NCBI RefSeq assembly: GCF_900890705.1
Contig: NZ_CAAHFH010000002.1
Location: 1,550,001 to 1,614,000, forward strand
DNA: 64,000 bases
Direction of reading: 5' to 3'
Origin: Pontiella sulfatireligans
GTDB taxonomy: Bacteria; Verrucomicrobiota; Kiritimatiellia; Kiritimatiellales; Pontiellaceae
Within the stretch, counting starts at the first letter, position 1; each line of letters opens with the position of its first letter. This document shows, piece by piece, positions 26,664 through 35,649 of the stretch. The position numbers and the translations under genes were made by a program. The notes under the pieces were generated by a model. That model was not told the origin of the DNA and searched no databases. It saw only the letters and a list, made by a program, of their open reading frames with translations.

Positions 26664-28532
26664 TTACCGGTCAGGCACCCCGGCGTGGCGCTGCTGGCCG
26701 TGCTCCATTCTGGACAGCTCCAGAATGGCTTCGTCATTGGCGTAGATGTGATTGATACATTTGACAAACCATACACAGAGCGCGGCTGAAACCACGACGG
26801 CCAGAATGCCCCAGCCCCATTTCTGGAAGAAAAGCAGTCCGACGGCGGCGATCCCGATCGCCGTATAGGCAATGGCCAGCCAGGTCAGCAGGACGTCGCG
26901 GATAAAGCTGTCGGCGCTCTTCACGCCGGTGCGTTCGGACACCTCTTTCCAGAGACCGTAGGGCCGGATGCGGCGGTAAAAGTTGTCGACCACATCCGGA
27001 TCGTCCTTGGGCGTGATGTAGGAGATCACGATCACCAGAACGGTCATCAGCAGCACCCCTATAAGATACTGAATAGCCCAGCGGCCGTCGTTCGCATCTG
27101 CACCGAGAATTTTTTCGCCTACCAGATCGATCAGAAAGTCGGTGGGCCCGCGTTCAAAACCGAGCCATTGAGCAATGGAAGCATCAAAATGAATCATGAT
27201 GCCGAACGGAACGGATACCACGTTTCCGACAAAGTCAGCCCAGCCGTTGAGGCGCCCCCAGAACCAGCGGAAGACTGCAATGATTCCATGCATGCCGCCG
27301 ATTTTCATGCCGAACATGAACAGCGCCATCAGATCGTTGAATTTGGAGGCCATCAGCACACCGAGCGCGGCGACCACCACAATGCAGAAACGCGCCGCCC
27401 AGAGATAATGACGCTCCGAAGCATCCGGTTTAATGTAGGGGCGATAAAGGTCATTGAGAAAGGTGGAGGATGTTTCATGGAAGCAGGTATCGATGGTTGA
27501 CAGGAATGCACTCATGAATCCGGCAATCATCAGACCGCGCAGTCCGACAGGCATATAGGTGCGGATAAGCTGCGGATAGGCCATTTCTGAATCCTCGATA
27601 CCGGAGAGCAGCACCACAGACGCGAGCCCCGCAATCCACCACGGCCAGCTGCGCAGGATAAAGTTATTGAAGGTCTGCCAAACACCCGAAAGGATGGCCT
27701 CTTTCTCATCCTTGGCTCCGAGGAACCGCATGTTGGTGCAGATTTGCGAACCGCCGGACCACGGGGTAAAGAAAACCCAGAGCAAAAGCGGCAGGCCGAC
27801 CTTGGGCACCATCGAGAAAAACGAACGCCCCGCCGCCGTGGTACGCGAAGAGAGCTGTTCCGCCAGACCATCGCCCCACCCGCATTCTTTCAGGACCAGG
27901 ATGGTCAGGATCACCGAGCAGATCAGCGCAATGATAAATTCGAGAAAGTCTGTGGCCACAACCCCCCACAGCCCGGAGGCCGAAGAATAGATCAGGGCAA
28001 AGACGACGGCAAAAATCATAATGGCCAGGTTTGAATGGATGGTCACCCCGAGCAACGAGAATGTTTCTGGATAGTCAAAGACCGCTTCGCTCACCTTAAT
28101 CATGGCGACCAGCCCCATCAAGAGGATCATGGTACGCCCGTAAAATCCCTGAAAGAATACATTGAAGATTCGATTGTATTTCCCAGCGCGGCCGCCGTGA
28201 CGCATGTCATAGATTTCAACCTAGGTATTGATGCCGCTTCGCCGGGCAAACTTCACAAAAACCAGTGAGGCCAGCGACTGGGTGATAACCTGGCTGAAGT
28301 AGAGAAACAAACCGCCGAGTCCCTGTTCGCGGGCACGGCGCGAGTTGTGCAGCGGCGTATCGGAGTTAAACGATCCGGCAGAGAGCGACGTTCCGGCCAG
28401 CCACCACGGCAGGTTGCGCCCGCCGACCATGTATTCTTCGGTACTGTTGCTGACCCGCCTGGCAAAAGCCAATCCAACGATCATGATCACCGAGAAACTT
28501 ACAATAATGGTAATGATGTCTATCCAGCTCAT
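26664..28532 (-). pseudogene. SSS-family symporter with in-frame amber stop
   Basis: 622 codons. The first 103 (28532-28221) end at TAG (28221-28223) after ARRSGINT; the same frame then continues with VEIYDMRHGGRAGKYNRIF through the rest of a complete symporter. The intact paralogue at 33.5-35.4 kb reads ARRSGISTWVEIYDMRHGG, so the TAG replaces a Trp codon (TGG to TAG). No other lesion is seen. As written the transporter would be truncated after about two or three membrane helices. A promoter-proximal operator-like site lies at 28668. The gene heads the unit SSS, UroD-like, GH38, sulfatase, lyase-ricin. Confidence 0.85.
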
Positions 28533-28667
28533 TCGTTCTCCGGTGCGTTAAAATTGACACTGCCGTTCGCCACCTTTTCCTTGAGTCGGTTAAATCGGTT
28601 GCTCATGGCATTCAACTGTCGCTGTGAAAACTATCGCAACCACGGACGCGGCAACATCCCCTCCTCA

Positions 28668-28682
28668 TTTAAGCGCGTAAAA
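28668..28682. promoter_or_regulatory. Putative LacI-type operator TTTAAGCGCGTAAA
   Basis: Exact fit to the recurring 14-mer TTTAAGCGNGTAAA. It lies 136 bp upstream of the amber-carrying symporter gene on the minus strand, just after the beta-phosphoglucomutase stop. Confidence 0.65.
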
Positions 28683-28700
28683 CAGTGTAGCCTGCTCACA

Positions 28701-29342
28701 TTAGAGCATTTGGTCGACCGTGATTTTTGACAGGTCATCGGCCTGTAGAGTCGCAGTTGGATTGACGGAGGCCGCACCAACACCGAGGACAGGCATGCCG
28801 CCCGCGAGGCCGGCTTCAACCCCGGCATCGGCGTCTTCAACCACCAGACACTCGACCGGAGACACACCGACACGCTCGGCGGCAAGCAGGAAGACTTCCG
28901 GATCGGGCTTGCTGTTTTGGATATGGTTTCCATCGGCCTCTGCATCAAAATAACCGCCGAGACCGATGTTTTTGAGGATGGCCGGGCTATTGCGGCTCGA
29001 CGAACCGATAGCGATTTTAATGCCGCGCGCTTTCAGCTCGGTCAGTATATCCATGACACCGGGCAGGATGTCGGCCGGCGACAGTTCCTTGATGAGATCG
29101 ACGTAATAATTGTTCTTGCGGGTGGCGAGTTCAACCTGCTCTTCGGAGGAGTATTCCTTCTCTGATTTTACGAGAATGATGGCCAGGCTTTCCATGCGGC
29201 TGACCCCGCGCAGGCGCTCGTTGATCTCGCGGTTGAATTCGATGCCCTCTTCATCGGCCATCATTTTCCAGGCGCGGTAATGGCAGTCGTCGGTCGATAC
29301 AATGACCCCGTCGAGATCAAAGATTACAGCGTTGATTGACAT
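28701..29342 (-). CDS. pgmB: Beta-phosphoglucomutase
   Basis: 213 residues from ATG 29342, whose ribosome site GGAG is inside the last codons of the GH65 gene. HAD motifs: AVIFDLDGVIVSTDD (nucleophile Asp and acid/base Asp two residues on), IAIGSSSRN, a Lys in NSKPDPEVF and VVEDADAGVEAG. HYRAWK is the cap motif of beta-PGM. It converts beta-glucose 1-phosphate to glucose 6-phosphate. Immediate pairing with GH65 (4 bp apart) is the classical arrangement for inverting alpha-diglucoside phosphorolysis, so confidence in the assignment is high. Confidence 0.93.
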   Translation of the reverse strand: MSINAVIFDLDGVIVSTDDCHYRAWKMMADEEGIEFNREINERLRGVSRMESLAIILVKSEKEYSSEEQVELATRKNNYYVDLIKELSPADILPGVMDILTELKARGIKIAIGSSSRNSPAILKNIGLGGYFDAEADGNHIQNSKPDPEVFLLAAERVGVSPVECLVVEDADAGVEAGLAGGMPVLGVGAASVNPTATLQADDLSKITVDQML

Positions 29343-29346
29343 GATT

Positions 29347-31632
29347 TTATTCTCCAAGGCTAAAGGATTTGGCTTCGGCACAGATTTCCTCGGCGGCACC
29401 GTTGATATTAAGGGTGAGCGGATCGCCATGAACGACCTCAAACGTGGCGCGGCCGGCTGCAACCGAGACCTTCACGATCGCCCCGAGGTGGGTAACACTG
29501 AAGGAGTATCCTTTCCACGCAGGCGGAATCGTTGGACGGAACGCAAGCAGTTCACCGTCGGTGCGCATGCCGCCGAACCCGCAGACAATATTCATCCAAG
29601 CGGCCGCGATCGACGTCGTGTGCAGTCCTTCGGAGGTGTTGCGATTATAGTTATCGAGGTCAAGGCGTGTAGCAAACAGCGAAAATTTAACGGCATCGTC
29701 CTGATTGCCGATTTCGGCGGCCAGGATGGAATGGACAGACGGCGAAAGCGACGATTCATGAATGCAGCGCGGCTCATAGTATTCGTAGTTCACCTTTTTC
29801 GACTCCAGCGAGTAGTCGGCGCTGAAGAAGAGTTGCAGCAGCAGCACATCGGGCTGCTTGATCATGTCGTAGCGATAGATGCGCGGCAGACTCCAGCTTC
29901 CGTACAACGGAAAGTCTTCGACGGGAATGGAATTGATATCGAGGTGCGGCAGTTCAAAGTAGCCGTCGTGCTGCTCATAGACACCGGTCTCCAGATTCAT
30001 CGGAATCTTCATGGCGGAGGCCATTTTTTCCCATGCTTCTTTTTCCGAGATTTGGAAATTCAGTTTTTCCACCAGGACCGCGTAAGCGTCCGGTGCCTCG
30101 GTGGCCATGCGTTCGATGGCATCCTGCGTCCATTCAAAGGTTTTCCGGGCAATGACATTGGTATACGTATTGTTGTTAACAAAGGTATGAAATTCGTCGG
30201 GTCCCATCACACCGTAGAAACCGAATTCGCCATGAGGGCTCCAGTTGCCGCGGCTCGCATAGAAGCGACTGATTTCAATGAGCATTTCAACGCCTTTGGA
30301 GAAGAGGAATTCAGCGTCGTCGCAAATTTTCATGTAGTGCCAAATGCCGTAGGCCACGGCGGCGCTGACATGGATTTCGAGATTGCCGTGCCACCAGACC
30401 CCGCAGCTTTCGGTGCCGTCGATAGTGGACATGGGATAGGCTGCGCCGGTGCAATCCTGCAGTTTCGACCAATCGAGCGCCTGCGGCAACGTATGATAGC
30501 GGTATTCGAGCAGGTTGCGCGCGGCTTTGGGGTTATTGAACAGATAGAACGGCAGGCAGTAGGTTTCGGTGTCCCAGAAGGTATGGCCGCTGTAGGCCTC
30601 ACCGGTGAGGCCTTTAGCACCGACATTGTTGGCCGCATCGACCCCGTGATAGGTCTGATGCAGCTGAAAGATGCAATAGCGGATGCCCTGCTGCTGTTCG
30701 TCGTCTCCTTCGATGACAATGTCCTGCGTTTTCCAAACATCAGACCAATAAGCCGTGTGCGCCGCAAGGGCATCGTCGTAGCTGACATCGAGCATGTTTC
30801 CGGCCTGCTCCATGCAGGTTTTCCAAAGGCTGGAAACATCGAGTTCGGTCTTTTTCACAGCAATGTTGGCAATCCGTTTGGTGAACGTTCTGGCTTCACC
30901 CTCAGCAAGCTCAACAACCGTTTTACGGCCGATCCTTTTTTCGCCGGAGACCGTTTCAAATGCAGCAGCCTCATCAACCGCGAAGGCGGAAAAGGCAAAC
31001 TGGCGGGTGTTTTCCGTCTCTCCGAGGATGGCGGTCAGCGCATTGGCTTCGGCCTTGCGCTCAACCCAGGGGCTTTTGCCGGCAAAGACATGCGGCGGAT
31101 TAAAATCGAGACCGAACCGGACTTCAGCAACGGCCGCCCCCTTGAGCGATTCGAGCTCAATGCGCTGGCAGGCCAGGCTCGGTGCATCCATGCTCAGGAA
31201 CCGGCGGAAGGTCAGTTTGATTTCCTTGCCGGACTGCGTACCCCAGACGAAGGAACGCGTAACAATACCGGTTTTCAGGTCGAGCTCGCGCAGAAAGTTC
31301 CAATGCCTGGAAACCGCAAGATCGAGTATTTCGCCATCGCAGCTGATCTGAGTATCAAACCAGTTGAGGCTGTTGACCATGAATGTGTGCCGGGTCGAGA
31401 TGCCTTTATAGGTGTTGGGGTGGTGAATCGGCGCTTCTTCGTAGACCCCGTTGAGGTAGTTCCCGATAAGCGTCTGGCCGCTGAAGCCTTCGTCGAAGCT
31501 TCCGCGCGAACCCATAAACTCGTTTCCAAGCGAAAAGATAGATTCAGAAACCTGCGAACGATCAGCATGGAAGCCCTCCTCCACAATTTTCCACGGGTCG
31601 ATTTTTAAATATCGGTCGGCAATTTTCGGCAT
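29347..31632 (-). CDS. GH65 family disaccharide phosphorylase
   Basis: 761 residues, normal for GH65. The N-terminal beta-sandwich contains the FSLGNEFMGSRGSFDEG block; the (alpha/alpha)6 domain contains GHTFWDTETYCLPF and the general-acid Glu in YGVMGPDEFH (about residue 480), followed by the NNNTYTN block. It phosphorolyses an alpha-linked glucose disaccharide (maltose, kojibiose, nigerose or trehalose class) to beta-glucose 1-phosphate, which the adjacent beta-PGM uses. The linkage is not decidable here. No signal peptide: cytoplasmic. Start after GAGGAA. Two exact TTCCA-N5-TGGAA palindromes lie in the gene. Confidence 0.94.
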   Translation of the reverse strand: MPKIADRYLKIDPWKIVEEGFHADRSQVSESIFSLGNEFMGSRGSFDEGFSGQTLIGNYLNGVYEEAPIHHPNTYKGISTRHTFMVNSLNWFDTQISCDGEILDLAVSRHWNFLRELDLKTGIVTRSFVWGTQSGKEIKLTFRRFLSMDAPSLACQRIELESLKGAAVAEVRFGLDFNPPHVFAGKSPWVERKAEANALTAILGETENTRQFAFSAFAVDEAAAFETVSGEKRIGRKTVVELAEGEARTFTKRIANIAVKKTELDVSSLWKTCMEQAGNMLDVSYDDALAAHTAYWSDVWKTQDIVIEGDDEQQQGIRYCIFQLHQTYHGVDAANNVGAKGLTGEAYSGHTFWDTETYCLPFYLFNNPKAARNLLEYRYHTLPQALDWSKLQDCTGAAYPMSTIDGTESCGVWWHGNLEIHVSAAVAYGIWHYMKICDDAEFLFSKGVEMLIEISRFYASRGNWSPHGEFGFYGVMGPDEFHTFVNNNTYTNVIARKTFEWTQDAIERMATEAPDAYAVLVEKLNFQISEKEAWEKMASAMKIPMNLETGVYEQHDGYFELPHLDINSIPVEDFPLYGSWSLPRIYRYDMIKQPDVLLLQLFFSADYSLESKKVNYEYYEPRCIHESSLSPSVHSILAAEIGNQDDAVKFSLFATRLDLDNYNRNTSEGLHTTSIAAAWMNIVCGFGGMRTDGELLAFRPTIPPAWKGYSFSVTHLGAIVKVSVAAGRATFEVVHGDPLTLNINGAAEEICAEAKSFSLGE

Positions 31633-31950
31633 AGAGTTCCTCGTGTTATATCGGTTGAATACTTCAGATTAAAAGATCGGAACAGACTAGTACTGCGTCA
31701 TGAAATAACTGTCCAGCGGACAGAACCCCAACGATGTTTTTTGACCGCTAAGCCGCGAAGTCGCAAAGGGAAAGAACCAGCTTCCAAACCTTGGAGACAC
31801 CGGATTGGAATCCGGCGCTACATAGTGGCTCCGCATTTCTATGCGGAGTCTTTTTCAAAGGTTGAAAAACCGTTTTTAAATTCATTTTACTTCCTTTGCG
31901 TCTTCGTTGCTTTGCGGTCGTACACCCGTCATCTAATCAGTGACGTTGTA
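31633..31950. repeat. Intergenic inverted-repeat element with central hairpin
   Basis: A 318-bp gap without a supportable gene. A roughly 28-bp imperfect inverted repeat, left arm about 31742-31772 (GACCGCTAAGCCGCGAAG) and right arm about 31890-31920 (reverse of CTTCGTTGCTTTGCGGTC), encloses a near-palindrome TTCCAAACCTTGGAG (31782-31796) and a perfect hairpin CTCCGCA-N6-TGCGGAG (31829-31848) followed by CTTTTT on the plus strand. It resembles a small mobile repeat unit (REP/MITE-like); the hairpin could terminate plus-strand transcription. GH65 needs a promoter here or reads through from the sulfatase. Confidence 0.5.
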
Positions 31951-33495
31951 CTAGTGAGACGTGGCGTGTTCCTTCTCAATTTTCACCTTGCGGTCGAGAA
32001 AGGCCTTTTCCGCCTGGAGGAATTCACGGCGCTTTTCGTCGTCATACAGGTTAAGGAAGGCTTCGAGGGCGGAATCGCCGCGTTGCAGCATATCATCGGC
32101 CAGGCGCTCACGAAGTCGCTGCCGGGCGGCGGCATATTCAGGGTTTCCAATCAGGTTCTGCAGGCATTGCGGATCCTTTGCCGTGTCGAACAGTTCTTCG
32201 CGAACCCGATGATGGAAAAGCTCGTAGCGCACAGCAATGGTGTGGTTTGTTTTGGAGGCAATCGCCATGGCATCATCGCAGGGATCGGGCACATAGAGTT
32301 CGCGATTGGTTTCACCGTCGGACCAGAAGGTGACTAGATAACGAAACTGTTTGGTCTGGATGCAACGGATCGGGTACGGCGTGTCAAACTGCCTGCCGCC
32401 GATCTTTCCGTGCATATGAAATTCGTTCACAACAAAATCTCTTTCACGATAGCTGTCTGAGCCTTTCAGCAGCGGAAGGAAGGACCAGCCATCAAGATTT
32501 CCGGGGTCCGGAACGCCGGCTGCTTCGAGAATAGTCGGGGCAATATCGGTTGAAGAGAGCAGCCCTTTATAGGTGCCGCCGGGGGCCGCCATTCCGGGCA
32601 GCATGGCGATCATCGGCACACGGTTGCTGTTAAGGTAGGTCTCGCCTTTGGCCATCGGAAACGGCATGCCGTTATCGCTGAGAAAAATGACAAGGGTCCG
32701 GTCGGCAACGCCGGATTCTTCCAGAGCCTGAAACACCTTGCCGACCACCTGGTCGCCCCGGAAGGCGGAGGTATAGTAATAGCCCAGTTCACGGCGGACC
32801 TCCGGCAGATCGGGCAGGAAATCCGGCACCGGCACCTCGTCGGGCCCGATAATCCGAGTGACGGGCGGCACCACTTTACCTTCGGCAATGAATTCCGGAA
32901 TCTTCGGCCCGTTGGCAAACGGACGGTGCGGATCTTCGGGATTGGCCATCAGGAAAAACGGCTTTCCGGTTTTTTTTGCGCGCTCAATGAACCCGGCAAT
33001 CTCCCGCCCGAATACATCGGGATGGCGGCTGAAAGTGATCTGCTTTTCCGGAAGGCCGTCGATATGATGAACATGCTCGTCCCAATCATAGACATCGAGC
33101 GGGGCGATATGATCCTTGCCATAGATACCTGTGTAATAGCCTGCCGCTTTGAGAGGCACGGTAATCGGCACGATCCCGGGCGTAAGAAAGCAGCTGCCGG
33201 TGGCACCGTGGTGCGAGGGCAGCAGCCCGGTCAGCATGGTGGCGCGGCTCGGCCCGCAGATGGAGTGCGTCACGTAGGCATTCCCGAAGCGCAGGCCCCG
33301 TTCAGCCAGAGCATCGATATTGGGTGTAATGTTCGGAATGGGATTGCCATAGCAGCCCGGGGTGTCCCAATTCATATCGTCCACGGTAACCAGCAGAATG
33401 TTCAGAGGAGCGTCCGGCGTACGCGCGCCCCCCTGCGCCGGCAAACAGCACCCCAGGAGCCCCGTCAGCATCATCATTGAAATTCGTATATTCAT
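31951..33495 (-). CDS. Sulfatase, S1 family, exported
   Basis: 514 residues from ATG 33495, after AAGGAGCGGAC. The leader MNIRISMMMLTGLLGCCLPA has a possible lipobox (LLGC), so it may be a lipoprotein. Metal-binding TVDDMNWD follows; the formylglycine motif is C80-G-P-S-R in THSICGPSRATMLTG. LSDNGMPFPMAK carries the second metal site with Asn instead of the usual His (D-N-G), which is frequent in part of the S1 family. It lies 10 bp downstream of the intact SSS symporter and is surely cotranscribed with it. Substrate unknown. Confidence 0.92.
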   Translation of the reverse strand: MNIRISMMMLTGLLGCCLPAQGGARTPDAPLNILLVTVDDMNWDTPGCYGNPIPNITPNIDALAERGLRFGNAYVTHSICGPSRATMLTGLLPSHHGATGSCFLTPGIVPITVPLKAAGYYTGIYGKDHIAPLDVYDWDEHVHHIDGLPEKQITFSRHPDVFGREIAGFIERAKKTGKPFFLMANPEDPHRPFANGPKIPEFIAEGKVVPPVTRIIGPDEVPVPDFLPDLPEVRRELGYYYTSAFRGDQVVGKVFQALEESGVADRTLVIFLSDNGMPFPMAKGETYLNSNRVPMIAMLPGMAAPGGTYKGLLSSTDIAPTILEAAGVPDPGNLDGWSFLPLLKGSDSYRERDFVVNEFHMHGKIGGRQFDTPYPIRCIQTKQFRYLVTFWSDGETNRELYVPDPCDDAMAIASKTNHTIAVRYELFHHRVREELFDTAKDPQCLQNLIGNPEYAAARQRLRERLADDMLQRGDSALEAFLNLYDDEKRREFLQAEKAFLDRKVKIEKEHATSH

Positions 33496-33505
33496 GTCCG
33501 CTCCT

Positions 33506-35365
33506 TTATGTCTTGGCATTATGGCGTTCAGCCTGCTCCATGGCCTCGAACGCTTTAATATCGTCGTTATCGTGGTACATGCGATGGATCAGCTTAACGA
33601 AAAGCACGCAGAGCGTGGCGGAAACCAACCCCGCCAGAATCCCCCAGCCCCATTTCGCAAAGAAGAGCAATCCGCCGGCCGCGATCCCGATAAACGTGTA
33701 GGCAATGGAAAGCCAGGTCATCAGGATATCCTTGATGAAGCTGTCGACCTTTTTCAGTCCGGTACGTTCGGAGACCGGTTTCCACAGGCCGTACGGACGA
33801 ATACGGCGGTAAAAATCATCGACCACTTCGGGATCATCTTTCGGTGTAACATAAGAGAGAACCGTTACGATGAGTGTCATAAGGCTAATACCGATAAGAT
33901 ACTGAATAGCCCAGCGACCATCACTTGCATCCGTGCCGAGAATCCTGGTTCCTACAAAATCGATGATTACATCCGTTGGACCACGCTCAAAGCCCATGGA
34001 CTGCGCAATGTTGGCATCAAAGTGCAGCATGACCCCCAACGGAACAGAGAGCACATTCCCCACAAAGTCTGCCCAACCATTGAGCCGATGCCAGAACCAG
34101 CGGTAGACCGAAATGATTCCGTGCATGCCGCCCACCTTCATACCGAACATAAACAGTCCGAGCAGGTCATCGAACATCGTGGCCATCAACACGCCGAGAA
34201 CGGCAACCACCAGAATACATATACGGGCCGCCCAGAGATAATGCTTTTCCGATTCGTCCGGTTTAATATAGGGGCGATATAAGTCGTTCAGAAATGTCGA
34301 AGACGTTTCATGAAAGCAGGTATCGATCGTCGACAGGAATGCACTCATGAACCCAGCCACCATCAAACCGCGCAGACCTGCGGGCATATAGGTACGAATC
34401 AACTGCGGGTAGGCCATTTCAGAATCTTCGATCCCCGACAGCAGAACCACAGAAGCCAAACCGGCAATCCACCAGGGCCAACTGCGCAGAATAAAGTTAT
34501 TGAAGGTCTGCCAGACCCCGGAAAGAATGGCTTCTTTTTCATCCTTGGCACCCAGATAGCGCATATTGGTGCAAATCTGGGAACCTCCCGCCCACGGCGT
34601 AATAAATATCCAGAGAAACAGCGGCAATCCAACCTTTGGTATCAATGAAAAAAACGACTGACCGGCGGTGGTCGTGCGCTTGGCCAGCTCCGCACTCAGA
34701 CCGTCGCCCCAGCCACATTCCTTCAGGACCAGCACGGTCAGAATGAAGGAACAGACCAACGCAATCAGGAACTCAAGAAAATCGGTCGCCACGACTCCCC
34801 ACAGACCGGAAGCAGAGGCATAGACCATGGCAAAGACCACTGCGAATACCATGATCAGCATATTGGAATTAAACGTCATACCAATAAGGCGGAAGGTTTC
34901 CGGATAATCAAAAACGGCCTCGCTGACCTTGATCATGGCCACCAAACCAAGCACAAGCGTCATGCCGCGGCCATAGAAGCCCTGAAAGAACACATTAAAG
35001 ATGCGGTTGTATTTTCCGGCACGGCCACCGTGACGCATGTCGTAGATCTCGACCCAGGTGGAGATGCCCGAGCGCCGGGCAAACTTAACGAACACCAGTG
35101 CAGCGAGCGACTGGGTGATCAGCTGCCCGAAATAGAGCCATAATCCGGCCAAACCCTGCTCACGGGCCCGACGGGAGTTATGCAGCGGCGTATCGGAGTT
35201 GAATGAACCGGCCGAAAGAGAGGTGCCGGCCAGCCACCACGGCAGGTTGCGCCCGCCGGTCATATATTCATCCGTGCTGTTGCTCACCCGCTTGGCAAAC
35301 ATCAACCCCACGCCCATGATGGCGGAAAAGCTGATAATAATCGTTATGATGTCCAACCAATTCAT
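33506..35365 (-). CDS. SSS-family sodium:solute symporter, intact paralogue
   Basis: 619 residues, full length. It starts MNWLDIITIIISFSAIMGVG and has the family block TDEYMTGGRNLPWWLAGTSLSAGSFNSDTP, about a dozen membrane segments and a hydrophilic linker QSMGFERGPTDVIIDFVG before the last helices. It is very similar along its whole length to the amber-carrying copy at 26.7-28.5 kb, so the two are recent or strongly conserved duplicates. It probably imports the sugar that the downstream GH65 phosphorylase uses. It is divergent from lacI; an operator-like site lies 110 bp upstream. Confidence 0.93.
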   Translation of the reverse strand: MNWLDIITIIISFSAIMGVGLMFAKRVSNSTDEYMTGGRNLPWWLAGTSLSAGSFNSDTPLHNSRRAREQGLAGLWLYFGQLITQSLAALVFVKFARRSGISTWVEIYDMRHGGRAGKYNRIFNVFFQGFYGRGMTLVLGLVAMIKVSEAVFDYPETFRLIGMTFNSNMLIMVFAVVFAMVYASASGLWGVVATDFLEFLIALVCSFILTVLVLKECGWGDGLSAELAKRTTTAGQSFFSLIPKVGLPLFLWIFITPWAGGSQICTNMRYLGAKDEKEAILSGVWQTFNNFILRSWPWWIAGLASVVLLSGIEDSEMAYPQLIRTYMPAGLRGLMVAGFMSAFLSTIDTCFHETSSTFLNDLYRPYIKPDESEKHYLWAARICILVVAVLGVLMATMFDDLLGLFMFGMKVGGMHGIISVYRWFWHRLNGWADFVGNVLSVPLGVMLHFDANIAQSMGFERGPTDVIIDFVGTRILGTDASDGRWAIQYLIGISLMTLIVTVLSYVTPKDDPEVVDDFYRRIRPYGLWKPVSERTGLKKVDSFIKDILMTWLSIAYTFIGIAAGGLLFFAKWGWGILAGLVSATLCVLFVKLIHRMYHDNDDIKAFEAMEQAERHNAKT

Positions 35366-35474
35366 GAAATCCCCTGCTTGTTCTTAATACTCATTCGCCT
35401 TTGTCGGAAGTGCCATTCAGCGTGTAATTCGAACATACTTGCAACCAGACACCTAGATCGCCATGAAAAGCTCA

Positions 35475-35488
35475 TTTAAGCGCTAAAA
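35475..35488. promoter_or_regulatory. Putative LacI-type operator TTTAAGCGCTAAAA
   Basis: One-base-shorter, nearly self-symmetrical variant of the 14-mer, 110 bp upstream of the intact symporter gene. Confidence 0.55.
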
Positions 35489-35578
35489 CCAAGGTAATGC
35501 AACAGGCTGGCAAAAGTATTGCGGCCCCACAGACCAGAGCGTTCCAATGGAGAGCGCAAACGGTAGTCCGCACTCCGG

Positions 35579-35628
35579 TTTAAGCGTGTAAACTCCGTCA
35601 TGCCGAAAACGAAGTTTACACGCCTAAC
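35579..35628. promoter_or_regulatory. Paired LacI-type operators upstream of lacI
   Basis: TTTAAGCGTGTAAA (35579-35592) and TTTACACGCCTAAC (35615-35628) face each other, giving an inverted repeat CGTGTAAAC...GTTTACACG with centres 36 bp apart. The pair ends 21 bp before the lacI start, which suggests autoregulation, possibly with joint control of the divergent symporter. Confidence 0.65.
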
Positions 35629-35640
35629 CCAGTGGGTTAG
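35624..35640. promoter_or_regulatory. Perfect 17-bp palindrome just before the lacI start
   Basis: CTAACCCA-G-TGGGTTAG, 8-bp arms around one base, ends nine bases before the lacI ATG. No good Shine-Dalgarno is seen for lacI, so this could be a second protein site or an mRNA hairpin that limits translation. Confidence 0.45.
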
Positions 35641-35649
35641 CTTCATTCC

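Larger units (their letters stand above)
756..31796. repeat. Dispersed palindrome family TTCCA-N5-TGGAA
   Basis: Exact copies at 757-771, 2006-2020, 2164-2178, 14259-14273, 19054-19068, 19316-19330, 22350-22364, 22674-22688, 30821-30835 and 31298-31312; one-mismatch copies near 1965, 7277, 7738, 8748, 13509 and 31782. They occur in genes on both strands and in different reading frames; only the 31782 copy is intergenic. None was found by eye between 32 and 64 kb. Confidence 0.7.

Noticed and set aside
28221..28223. Recoding of TAG as pyrrolysine or programmed readthrough
   Set aside because: The paralogue has Trp here, no pyl genes are visible, and one substitution explains it; kept only as a test in the findings.
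29302..31608. 768-codon plus-strand ORF opposite GH65
   Set aside because: It is the antisense of a gene with complete GH65 motifs; the long frame results from GC-rich third positions. No ribosome site or recognisable domain.
31741..32337. 198-codon plus-strand ORF from the intergenic repeat into the sulfatase
   Set aside because: Most of it is antisense to the sulfatase; start is TTG inside an inverted-repeat arm.
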